From the NCBI GenBank assembly GCA_030148425.1, contig JASBTM010000016.1, positions 1-64,000 on the forward strand: DNA of 64,000 nt, in the 5' to 3' direction. The stretch comes from Hyphomicrobium sp. (GTDB taxonomy: Bacteria; Pseudomonadota; Alphaproteobacteria; Rhizobiales; Hyphomicrobiaceae). Position 1 is the first letter of the stretch, and every line of letters starts with the position of its first letter. The notes beneath the pieces were generated by a model. The model did no database searches. It had not been told where the DNA came from and saw only the letters and a program-made list of their open reading frames with translations. The position numbers and the translations under genes were made by a program. Shown one piece after another: positions 45,541 to 52,778 of the stretch.

Positions 45541-46107
45541 ATGCGCATCGCTTCACCTTCGCGGCTTATGACCATGTCTCGAACGGATAAGGAAGCACGG
45601 CTCAAGGACTTCATCTGCGAGGCGTTGACCGCCTGCCGTGAAGCCTCCGCACATGACGACAGCATCACGCTGTTCGTTCGCAATCCTGATAGCCCGGTCG
45701 CGCGCGCGCTTCACGCCGCGCTGTCGGAAGGGTGTGCCGAAGCTGCTCGTATCCGCATCCTGATTTGCGACACCAATGCCGACGAGCCGTCCGCACCGTC
45801 GCTGTTGGACAATACCGATGCCGACTGCCGCGTCCTCGCCGACGCGAGCTTCGGCCCGGCGCACGAACAGCTCGCCATCGGCCACACGCACGTCTGGATC
45901 GGCGATTGTCTGCGCCGCGATCCGACGAAGCGCGACGCCTTTGAGCTTTATCATCCGAACGATCCTGCCATCGGCGTTTTCGCGACGGCCTCGTTCGAAA
46001 AGCTTTGGCCGCGCGGCCGTCCGCTCAAAATGCCGCGTCTGTCTCCCGAGATCATCGCCGCGCAGTCGGACGATCAGGCGGAGCTGCCGCGCAATCCGCG
46101 CCACTGA
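45541..46107 (+). CDS. Hypothetical protein with DUF-like conserved core
   Basis: This 188-residue protein starts after GGGA. Its core (DDSITLFVRNPDSPVARALHAALSEGCAEAARIRILICDTNAD, then DCRVLADASFGPAHEQLAIGHTHVWIGDCLRRDPTKRDAFELYH) alternates helices and strands. The AHEQLxxG-WIGDxxRRxPxKRDAFE pattern recurs, as I remember it, in other rhizobial hypothetical proteins. I know no function. It ends the co-directional block and is followed by a terminator-like hairpin. Confidence 0.75.
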   Translation: MRIASPSRLMTMSRTDKEARLKDFICEALTACREASAHDDSITLFVRNPDSPVARALHAALSEGCAEAARIRILICDTNADEPSAPSLLDNTDADCRVLADASFGPAHEQLAIGHTHVWIGDCLRRDPTKRDAFELYHPNDPAIGVFATASFEKLWPRGRPLKMPRLSPEIIAAQSDDQAELPRNPRH

Positions 46108-46112
46108 TTTGA

Positions 46113-46136
46113 ACGGCCGCTTTAAAAAGCGGCCGT
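46113..46136 (+). terminator. Hairpin ending the 35-46 kb block
   Basis: ACGGCCGCTTT and AAAGCGGCCGT are perfect 11-bp arms with only two bases between them, six bases after the stop at 46107. There is no strong T-tract after it. A repeat follows at 46152. The rest of the 333-base interval to the LysR gene holds nothing else recognisable. Confidence 0.55.
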
Positions 46137-46151
46137 GTCACGCTCTAGGGA

Positions 46152-46182
46152 TGTCATCCTCCGGCTCGTCCCGAGGATCCAT
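46152..46182. repeat. REP-like repeat (type GTCATCCTCGGGCTCGTCCCGAGGATCCAT)
   Basis: ATCCTC and GAGGAT arms (46156-46178) enclose CGGCTCGTCCC. A near-identical copy lies at 61498-61529, differing at the left stem base. The type is an intergenic palindrome seen in several alphaproteobacteria. Confidence 0.8.
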
Positions 46183-46440
46183 CGCGCCACCTCGCCCGCT
46201 GCAAAATGCGTGGTTTCTTCACGACCACCATCGCCATCGCCGCCTCGGTCTCAATTCCGGCCGCCGAAAGGGCGGCGGCTGGGATAGAAGAGCGCTTCGA
46301 TCGTTGCGATCAGTTGTTCGATCACGAGCATCATCGGCTTTCTCCGTTCTTGAATTCTCTGCCAAGAACGATGCGCCGCGTCCCCTCGGCGGACAAACGG
46401 CATTGCTTTACAGCACCTGTAAGTTTTTGTTACATGAGGC

Positions 46441-47418
46441 ATGGCCAGACGACTGCCGCCCCTCAACGCTCTCAAAGCGTTCGAAGCCGCCGCGCGGCTA
46501 TCGAGCTTTTCGCGCGCGGCCGACGAACTCAACGTCACGCATGCCGCCATCAGCCGGCACGTGCGCGCGCTTGAAGCCGAATTCCGCACGCCCCTGTTCG
46601 AACGCACGGGCCGCGGCGTCGAGTTGACGGAAGCCGGTCAGACGCTCGCGCTCGAACTGACGAAGGGCTTCGACCTCATCGCCTCCGCCGCCAGCCGGTT
46701 CGCCCGTCCGTCACGGCGCAAACGGCGCTTGCGCGTGACGTCCGACCCTTCTTTTGCTGCGCTGTGGCTGGTGCCGCGTCTTGGCACATTCACCGCGCGT
46801 CACCCCGGCATCGAACTCATCGTCGACGCCAGCCCGCGGCTTGTGGACTTTACGAAAGAGGATGTCGATATCGGCATCCGCTGGGGCGGCGGGACTTGGA
46901 CGGGCGTCGCGTCGAAAAAGCTCGCCGACGCAGAGCTGACGCTCGTCTGCAGCCCAAAATTCCTGCGCGACAATCCGATGTCGTCGCCGAGCGATATCGA
47001 CGGCGAGCTACTCATCCATGAGACTGCGAAAGAGTGCTGGAACGCGTGGCTCTCGGCCGCCGGAATAGCAAATCTCGTGACCCCGGCAGGTCCGACGCTC
47101 AACGGCGATCTCGCAATCGCTGCGGCCGAAGCCGGACAAGGCCTGACGCTCGCAGACCAGATCCAGGCGGGAGACGCGCTCGCAGCCGGACGGCTCGTCC
47201 GCCCATTCGATGTCGTCGCCAAGCGCTTTGGCTATTACCTCGTGTGCCGCCTCGGCGCGAAGTCGTCGGATGCCGCGACCGCATTTGAAGCGTGGCTTGA
47301 AACCGAACTTAAGACCTTCGCCGCGGAGCTTGCCACGGTTCGCCGCATCCGTTCGGCGAAAGACCGTAGCAACGCAAAAAGAAATCCGGTGCGCGGCCGC
47401 CGCGCGCCGGCCGCCTAA
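46441..47418 (+). CDS. LysR-family transcriptional regulator (GcvA-like)
   Basis: This 325-residue protein has the LysR N-terminal HTH (about 7-66, LPPLNALKAFEAAARLSSFSRAADELNVTHAAISRHVRALE) and a two-lobed effector domain (about 95-295; DVDIGIRWGGG, LNGDLAIAAAEAGQGLTLADQIQAGDALAAG). The opening and the effector pattern fit the GcvA/AmpR branch. The extended basic tail (about 300-325) is unusual. Its target is unknown. It ends 4 bases inside the convergent next gene, and no divergent partner lies upstream. Confidence 0.92.
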   Translation: MARRLPPLNALKAFEAAARLSSFSRAADELNVTHAAISRHVRALEAEFRTPLFERTGRGVELTEAGQTLALELTKGFDLIASAASRFARPSRRKRRLRVTSDPSFAALWLVPRLGTFTARHPGIELIVDASPRLVDFTKEDVDIGIRWGGGTWTGVASKKLADAELTLVCSPKFLRDNPMSSPSDIDGELLIHETAKECWNAWLSAAGIANLVTPAGPTLNGDLAIAAAEAGQGLTLADQIQAGDALAAGRLVRPFDVVAKRFGYYLVCRLGAKSSDAATAFEAWLETELKTFAAELATVRRIRSAKDRSNAKRNPVRGRRAPAA

Positions 47419-48368
47419 GGCGTCGCTGGCTTCGGCACGAACCGGGTCAGGAACCCGCCGATGACCTGATGACTCGTCAGCCGCGCGCCCGCCCAGCCGT
47501 CACGCGGCTCCTCACCGGACCACCAGCGCGAGAATTGCCGCCACATGTCGATCGGATACCATGTGCCGTCGCGGCCCGTCAGCGGCCCCAAATAGTCGGC
47601 GAGCGTGAACTTGTATTCGATGAATACTGATCCGCTTCTTAAGCGGAGCTCAATCCCGAACAGCGCCTGCCCTACCGGGCCGGTATATTGATATTCGTAA
47701 GTCCGGGACGGATCGCCCTTCAGATGGATCTCGGAATGCGGGAACGAAAGCCCCGCACCCGCCCCGAAGTACGGTGAGATAATTCCAATCGACGGCAAAC
47801 GCATCAGCCCGTTGAGCGTCAGCATGTTGTGGCCGTGCGTCCATTCTAGCTTCGAGAAATAATCTCCGACCTTCGCCTTCGCGGGTGCTGGCTGGCCGTT
47901 GATCGTTCCCTGGAAATCGAAGTCTTCCTTGAACGGCGCATAGACTTTCGAATGCGTGAAATCGAGCATGGTGCCGAAGCGCCCGCCTTCGAGCCAGCGC
48001 TGGATACGCACGCCATAATAAAGCGGGTTCTCGAACGGATGCGTAAACCAATCGATCTTCTTGATTGTGAGATCCGTAGTGCCCGGCTTTACGAGATGGA
48101 AATCGCTCGGATAGTGATAGGGTGCACCGAGATAAGCCCCGAAATCTGTCTCGCGGCCCGGATGAAGCGCCGTTGAGACGGGCGGATTTGCGCTTGCCGC
48201 CGAGGATCGATCGGAATTGTCAGGCAACGCGGCGGCCGCCACCAGAAGCCCCATCGCGGCGACGGCGGCCATGATCTCGATAGCGCGCCCGATTGACGAC
48301 GTCGAAGGCCAGGGAAACAGCCGGGGTGTCGACCAGAGGGGAGCAGAAAGGCCTTCGCGTGCGAGCAT
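47415..48368 (-). CDS. LpxQ-like (lipid A oxidase-type) outer-membrane beta-barrel protein
   Basis: This 317-residue protein has an N-terminal hydrophobic segment (about 32-50) and a barrel made of strands. The barrel shows PLYYGVRIQRWLEGGRFGTMLDFTHSKVYA, NMLTLNGLMR, ISPYFGAGAGLSFPHSE, TYEYQYTGPVGQALFGIELR and VFIEYKFTLADY. This strand series matches rhizobial LpxQ-type proteins, where LpxQ oxidises the proximal glucosamine of lipid A to aminogluconate. I infer the same fold. The same activity is only possible. It overlaps the LysR gene by 4 bases. Confidence 0.8.
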   Translation of the reverse strand: MLAREGLSAPLWSTPRLFPWPSTSSIGRAIEIMAAVAAMGLLVAAAALPDNSDRSSAASANPPVSTALHPGRETDFGAYLGAPYHYPSDFHLVKPGTTDLTIKKIDWFTHPFENPLYYGVRIQRWLEGGRFGTMLDFTHSKVYAPFKEDFDFQGTINGQPAPAKAKVGDYFSKLEWTHGHNMLTLNGLMRLPSIGIISPYFGAGAGLSFPHSEIHLKGDPSRTYEYQYTGPVGQALFGIELRLRSGSVFIEYKFTLADYLGPLTGRDGTWYPIDMWRQFSRWWSGEEPRDGWAGARLTSHQVIGGFLTRFVPKPATP

Positions 48369-48451
48369 GTGAATAGTCCCCCCGTTTGCCGCCGCTTCCG
48401 CGGCTGTCTTATCGCCAGCTTCCCCGCGCCCGGCGCAGTTGCCGGTACGCT

Positions 48452-49549
48452 TTATGCGCCTCCCTTCGGCGCTTGCAAGGCATCCACCATGCGGTTGACT
48501 GCGGCAATCTGCGGCGCGTCACGCGTCAGATACTGCGGCCCCGTGTAACCCCACCAATCCCAGCAGCCTTGCGGATTGATCGGCGAACCCGCCACTTGTG
48601 GAAAAAGCACAACGATCCGGTTCGTATCGGCCCACCGCGCGAAGCCCGATTCCTTGATGAACGTGTCGCCCACGGTCTCGCGATTTTGTGCGCAGCCATG
48701 GAATGCGATGTGGACCCGGCATCCCGCCTGTTCGCTGCACGATTTCGGAACGTAGACCACGCCGGTTTCCGCAAGTTCCGCACTGTCGTTTCCGGTCACA
48801 AACGGGCGTTGATCGAAATCAACGAACTGGCCGGAAAGCGCCCCCGCGCGCGGTTGAAGATCGCCGTAGATATGTTTCAGCAGCGCTCCCGCCTGATCGT
48901 AGCCGCAGTTGACGACGTAAGGCCCGGCGGAGACACCGCAGGAGCTGCCTTCATCGTCCGTTACGAAGGCGTGGCCCGCCGGAAGATCGGAGACGAGCGC
49001 GATGTTGGCATCCGGAACGCCGAGCTTTTCGTAAAACTGCGCCGCGTGTTTCACGATCGTTGGCGAAACCGTGCGATCGGCCGTTCCGGTGAAAAGATAG
49101 ATGCGGTCGCGGACAACGTCGGCGATCGGATCGATCTCGCCTTTTCGTGCGCGATCTTCGGCCTTCTTCGCCAAGTCTTCCGGATCGGAAACGCCCCAGA
49201 TGCCGAGCAGATCGAGCATACAGCCGTTAACCGCCTTGCTGAGGTTCAAAAGCGCGGTTCCTGTTCCGGGCATCGTGTTCGCGAAGATGCTCTCGGAGCA
49301 GCCGTAAGGTCCTCCAGCGATGATAGCCGCGCCAACGACGCGCTTGGCGTGCGCCATCTGGAATTGCCCCGCCATGTAGGCGCCGGACGAGATGCCGGAG
49401 ACCGACGTCTGATCGCCGTTGACCCCGAGCGCCGGAAGCACGCGGCTCGGCACGGATGCCGTTCTCTGCTCTGAGTCATTGCAGCCGCCGACAGCGAACG
49501 CGGCGGCAATCGATAGGAGACCGGAAAAAAAGATTCGTCGGATTGGCAT
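48452..49549 (-). CDS. PHB-depolymerase-like extracellular esterase (lipoprotein)
   Basis: Using the ATG at 49547-49549 the protein has 365 residues. A lipoprotein signal (ending VGGCN, Cys about 23) anchors it. The alpha/beta-hydrolase part has the nucleophile in GISSG (SVSGISSGAYMA, about 52-54), then DYVVNCG-like strands and IAFHGCAQNRETVGD. It closes with WDWWGYTGPQYLTRDAPQI. This pattern is that of short-chain-length PHB depolymerases of the periplasmic or extracellular type. The Asp and His of the triad cannot be fixed with certainty. It could act on other polyesters. Confidence 0.88.
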   Translation of the reverse strand: MPIRRIFFSGLLSIAAAFAVGGCNDSEQRTASVPSRVLPALGVNGDQTSVSGISSGAYMAGQFQMAHAKRVVGAAIIAGGPYGCSESIFANTMPGTGTALLNLSKAVNGCMLDLLGIWGVSDPEDLAKKAEDRARKGEIDPIADVVRDRIYLFTGTADRTVSPTIVKHAAQFYEKLGVPDANIALVSDLPAGHAFVTDDEGSSCGVSAGPYVVNCGYDQAGALLKHIYGDLQPRAGALSGQFVDFDQRPFVTGNDSAELAETGVVYVPKSCSEQAGCRVHIAFHGCAQNRETVGDTFIKESGFARWADTNRIVVLFPQVAGSPINPQGCWDWWGYTGPQYLTRDAPQIAAVNRMVDALQAPKGGA

Positions 49550-49592
49550 CGGATAAAGAAAATTCCAATAAGGCAAAGCGGGAACGGGAAGG

Positions 49593-50465
49593 TTAGCCGG
49601 AAATCTCGTCGAAGCTCAACGCCCAGTCGGGTCCAGCATACCAGCACCTCGCATCGTCGACCGGCTCGCGCCAAATGAGACTTTTTACATCGTCCCAACC
49701 GCCATTTCTGAGACTTTTGTGCAAAGCCTTAAGCTCCTTATCTTTCGATTCGGGGTCGAGGCCTTCAGCAAAGACGAATGAAACGGGAGCAATTGGGGCC
49801 GCAGCATAGTCGCCGTTGAGGCGGGTCACGAGGAAAGAGACAGCATTGACGTTCATCCCGCCCGAGCGCCTCGAAGGCGGAGGAACACCGAGCGGGAAAG
49901 CCAGACGTCCCCCTTTTCTCAGCTTTTCGATCCAAGCCGCAGCCGGGCGCGGGCTCGCAAAATTCACGTAGACGATATCCGTCTTATCTTTCGGCCAATC
50001 GAAGCCATTGCCGTGGACGACGCTCACATTCTTCCGATCCGCCAGATTTACTTTGGCTCGTTGGGCGGATTTCTCGTCGTATTCGACGGCGATGACGTGT
50101 CCGTCAGGACCAACGAGTTCGGACAATATCGCAGAGTAATACCCGTTGCCCGCGCCGATGTGGGCGACCGTGTCACCTTCTTTCGGCGCGACGAGATGCA
50201 TCCATCGCGCGTGGAGGGAGGGACTTCCATTGTTGACGCCACGTTCTTCGTCAATTGCGACGACGACATCCTGATAAATGAGTGGAGGATCGCGGTCGAC
50301 GAATGTGTTGAGAGACCAGTGCGAAAGAATGTGCCAGGGGCCCTGCCCTAAAAACTTCTCGCGTGGAACGCTTGCGAACGCGTCTTCGAGGCGTTGATCT
50401 TCCGTCGCATCTGCGATCGAAAGCATCTGCCGGGCGAAGACGCGACGCACATCAGCGAGTTCCAT
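49593..50465 (-). CDS. PCMT-like SAM-dependent methyltransferase
   Basis: This 290-residue protein has a GGAAG ribosome-binding site. Its first 210 residues follow protein-L-isoaspartate O-methyltransferase: VFARQMLSI, AFASVPREKFLGQGPW, motif I VAHIGAGNGYYSAIL (about 99-113), then GHVIAVEYDEK and LRKGGRLAFPLG. The C-terminal 80 residues are an extra part of unknown role. The substrate may be damaged isoaspartyl proteins or something else; the GxGxG part is altered to GAGNG. It lies 39 bases upstream (in operon sense downstream) of pbpC and could be cotranscribed with it. Confidence 0.85.
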   Translation of the reverse strand: MELADVRRVFARQMLSIADATEDQRLEDAFASVPREKFLGQGPWHILSHWSLNTFVDRDPPLIYQDVVVAIDEERGVNNGSPSLHARWMHLVAPKEGDTVAHIGAGNGYYSAILSELVGPDGHVIAVEYDEKSAQRAKVNLADRKNVSVVHGNGFDWPKDKTDIVYVNFASPRPAAAWIEKLRKGGRLAFPLGVPPPSRRSGGMNVNAVSFLVTRLNGDYAAAPIAPVSFVFAEGLDPESKDKELKALHKSLRNGGWDDVKSLIWREPVDDARCWYAGPDWALSFDEISG

Positions 50466-50504
50466 CTTTGCTTCCGATCGGTTCGGTGGCGCGTTGTGAC
50501 GGCG

Positions 50505-52640
50505 CTACCTTAACCTGATCGATGCGCGATCCGTACGCCCGTCGGCATCGATCACCGTAATTTTTGCAAAGCCTTCGCTCGGTTGCCAGGTCGCCTCGCG
50601 CGTGTGCGCATCCGATGGAATGGGCTTGCCATCGATCAGCCACGTCAGCGGCAGCGCGCCGCCATCGGCTTTCAGCACCAGCGGCTCGCCGTCGAGATCA
50701 GCCCCGGCGATTTCCGATTGATCGGGCGGGAACGAGATCAGCACCGGCGGCGCAAGAAATTTCCCGGCCACCGGATCGTCGCCAGGATCGCGCCAGCGCT
50801 TCAGCGGCGCGGGAAGCTCAGCGTTCGTCGCGCGGATGACGTTGGCGGGCGCACCCTGCAACGGCGTGCGCGGACCCGGCACGCGTTCGAAGGCATCGAA
50901 TAGCATCGGCGCGGCGGCGCTCCGTCCAACAAGACCTGGAATACTTGAATTGTCCGGACGGCCGACCCACGCCGCGATCACATACTTGCCGTCGTAACCG
51001 ATGGCCCACGCGTCGCGATAGCCGTAAGAGGTCCCCGTCTTATACGCGAAGCGGCCACCCTTCGCGTTGAGCGGCGGCGGCGCATCCTTCAAAATATCGG
51101 TGACGTACCACGCGGCAAGCGGAGACATTAAGCGGTGCGCATTGACGAGAGGCTTCAAATGCGACGTCGCCCACACCTTGCCACGCTCGTTCCAGCGAGG
51201 GGTCAGCATGATGCTGTCGCCGCCACGCGCGAGGCTCGCATAAAGCTGCGTCATCTCTTCGAGCGTCAGCCCCGTGCCGCCGAGCGCCATCGCCAGCGTT
51301 GGCTCTGACTTGTCGGGAAAGCGCGCCTCAACGCCCGCGCGGCGGAAGCGGCCGACAAGCTTGCCCGGTCCGACACGCGCCAGAACGCGAACGGCAGGAA
51401 CATTGAAGGATTGCTCCAGCGCTTCACGAACGGAGACAGTGCCGTGATAGCCCTCATCGAAATTTTTCGGCGCATACGTACCGAAACGCACGGGCCGGTC
51501 TTCGATGAGCGTTTCAGGATGTGCAAGACCCGCTTCGAACGCGAGGCCGTAGATAAAGGGCTTCAGCGTCGAGCCGGGCGAGCGGACCGCAGTCGCCATG
51601 TCCACCGCGCCCTGACGTGCCTTGTCCATGTAGTCGGCGGACCCGACCTCGGCCAGGATTTCGCCGGTTTGATGATTGGCGACGATGATGGCCGTCGAGA
51701 CGTTGTCGCCGATCATGCGCGCATGATCCCGCGCCAATTTTTCGAGGCTCGCCTGAAGATTGCGGTCGAGCGTCAGCTTGATGATGTTTTCGGCCGGATG
51801 CGCCGCCACTTCTGCTTCGGAAAGATGCGGCGCGAGCAGCGGAAACGCATAGCGCGCCGCCGGAATGCGTTCGGCTTTCGCGCGCTCGGCTTCAGCGGCG
51901 GTGATGACGTTCGCCGCAACGGCGCGATTCAATACGCGATTGCGCGCTCGCAACGCTGCGCTCGGGTTTCGGTCGAGACGGCGGACTTCCGGTGACTGCG
52001 GCAGCGCGACGAGCAACGCGCATTCGCCGAGCGACAAATGCCGTGGCTCTTTGCCGAAATAGGCGAGCGACGCCGCGCGCACGCCTTCGAGGTTACCGCC
52101 GAACGGTGCGAGACGGAGATAGAGCTTTAGAATTTCCGCTTTCGACAGCGCCCGTTCGAGCTCGATGGCGCGCGCCATCTGGCGAAGCTTGCCGTCTGCC
52201 GTCCGCTCATGGCGGCCATCGAGAAGCCGCGCGACTTGCATCGTCAGCGTCGAGCCGCCGGAAATAATGCGGCCATGACGCGCCATCTGGACGACAGCAC
52301 GAAGCACGGCTTTGGAATCGACGCCGTGATGCGAATAGAAACGCTTATCCTCGAACGCGAAGAGCATTTTCAGGTAGTGCGGATCGACATCCTTCGGATC
52401 GATCGGCAAGCGCCACATGCCGTTCGTCGTCGTGAAAGCGCGCAGCAGCCGGTCGTCGCGGTCTACGACGGTGACCGAGACGGCCTTGGCATTCTCGAGC
52501 GGCAACGGCCCCGCATCGGCGAACGCCTTGAGATAGAGCCCGTACGCGCCGCCCGCGAAAATAAGAAGCACAGTGCTCGCCGCCATAGTTATGCGGCGGA
52601 TCGTGAAGCGCCGGAGGAGGGTGGCTGACGCTGGGGGCAC
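50505..52640 (-). CDS. pbpC: Penicillin-binding protein 1C
   Basis: The frame is open to 52772, but that extension is read through a palindromic repeat. A GTG at 52640 gives 711 residues with a basic start and then a membrane helix (MAASTVLLIFAGGAYGLYL). GT51 motifs are present: EDKRFYSHHGVD (catalytic Glu) and GGSTLTMQVARLL. The transpeptidase part has SPGSTLKP, SFN and KTGTS. The C-terminal PBP1C extension (about 600-711) is also there. PBP1C polymerises glycan strands and is nearly always next to an alpha-2-macroglobulin gene, as here. The pair is thought to repair the wall while the macroglobulin traps proteases. Confidence 0.93.
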   Translation of the reverse strand: MPPASATLLRRFTIRRITMAASTVLLIFAGGAYGLYLKAFADAGPLPLENAKAVSVTVVDRDDRLLRAFTTTNGMWRLPIDPKDVDPHYLKMLFAFEDKRFYSHHGVDSKAVLRAVVQMARHGRIISGGSTLTMQVARLLDGRHERTADGKLRQMARAIELERALSKAEILKLYLRLAPFGGNLEGVRAASLAYFGKEPRHLSLGECALLVALPQSPEVRRLDRNPSAALRARNRVLNRAVAANVITAAEAERAKAERIPAARYAFPLLAPHLSEAEVAAHPAENIIKLTLDRNLQASLEKLARDHARMIGDNVSTAIIVANHQTGEILAEVGSADYMDKARQGAVDMATAVRSPGSTLKPFIYGLAFEAGLAHPETLIEDRPVRFGTYAPKNFDEGYHGTVSVREALEQSFNVPAVRVLARVGPGKLVGRFRRAGVEARFPDKSEPTLAMALGGTGLTLEEMTQLYASLARGGDSIMLTPRWNERGKVWATSHLKPLVNAHRLMSPLAAWYVTDILKDAPPPLNAKGGRFAYKTGTSYGYRDAWAIGYDGKYVIAAWVGRPDNSSIPGLVGRSAAAPMLFDAFERVPGPRTPLQGAPANVIRATNAELPAPLKRWRDPGDDPVAGKFLAPPVLISFPPDQSEIAGADLDGEPLVLKADGGALPLTWLIDGKPIPSDAHTREATWQPSEGFAKITVIDADGRTDRASIRLR

Positions 52641-52650
52641 CGACGGTTCG

Positions 52651-52738
52651 TCACCCCCACTCCGGCCTTTCCCCGTCGGGGAAACTGTATCTAACGTCTC
52701 ACCCGCTTGACCCTCTCCCCGTGAGGAGAGGGTCAAGA
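52651..52738. repeat. Palindromic intergenic repeat, partly inside the open frame of pbpC
   Basis: TTGACCCTCTCC and GGAGAGGGTCAA form a perfect 12-bp stem with loop CCGTGA (52707-52736). A second palindrome TTTCCCCGTCGGGGAAA lies at 52668-52684. The unit sits between the macroglobulin stop (52779) and the most likely pbpC start and could be an attenuator or terminator. Confidence 0.75.
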
Positions 52739-52778
52739 GGCGTTTTGCGTTTTGAAGAAACCCCAGCCACACGCCGCG

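Noticed and set aside
45377..45571. 64-codon frame between the large membrane protein and the 45541 gene
   Set aside because: It overlaps the next gene out of frame, and no homology or ribosome-binding site supports it.
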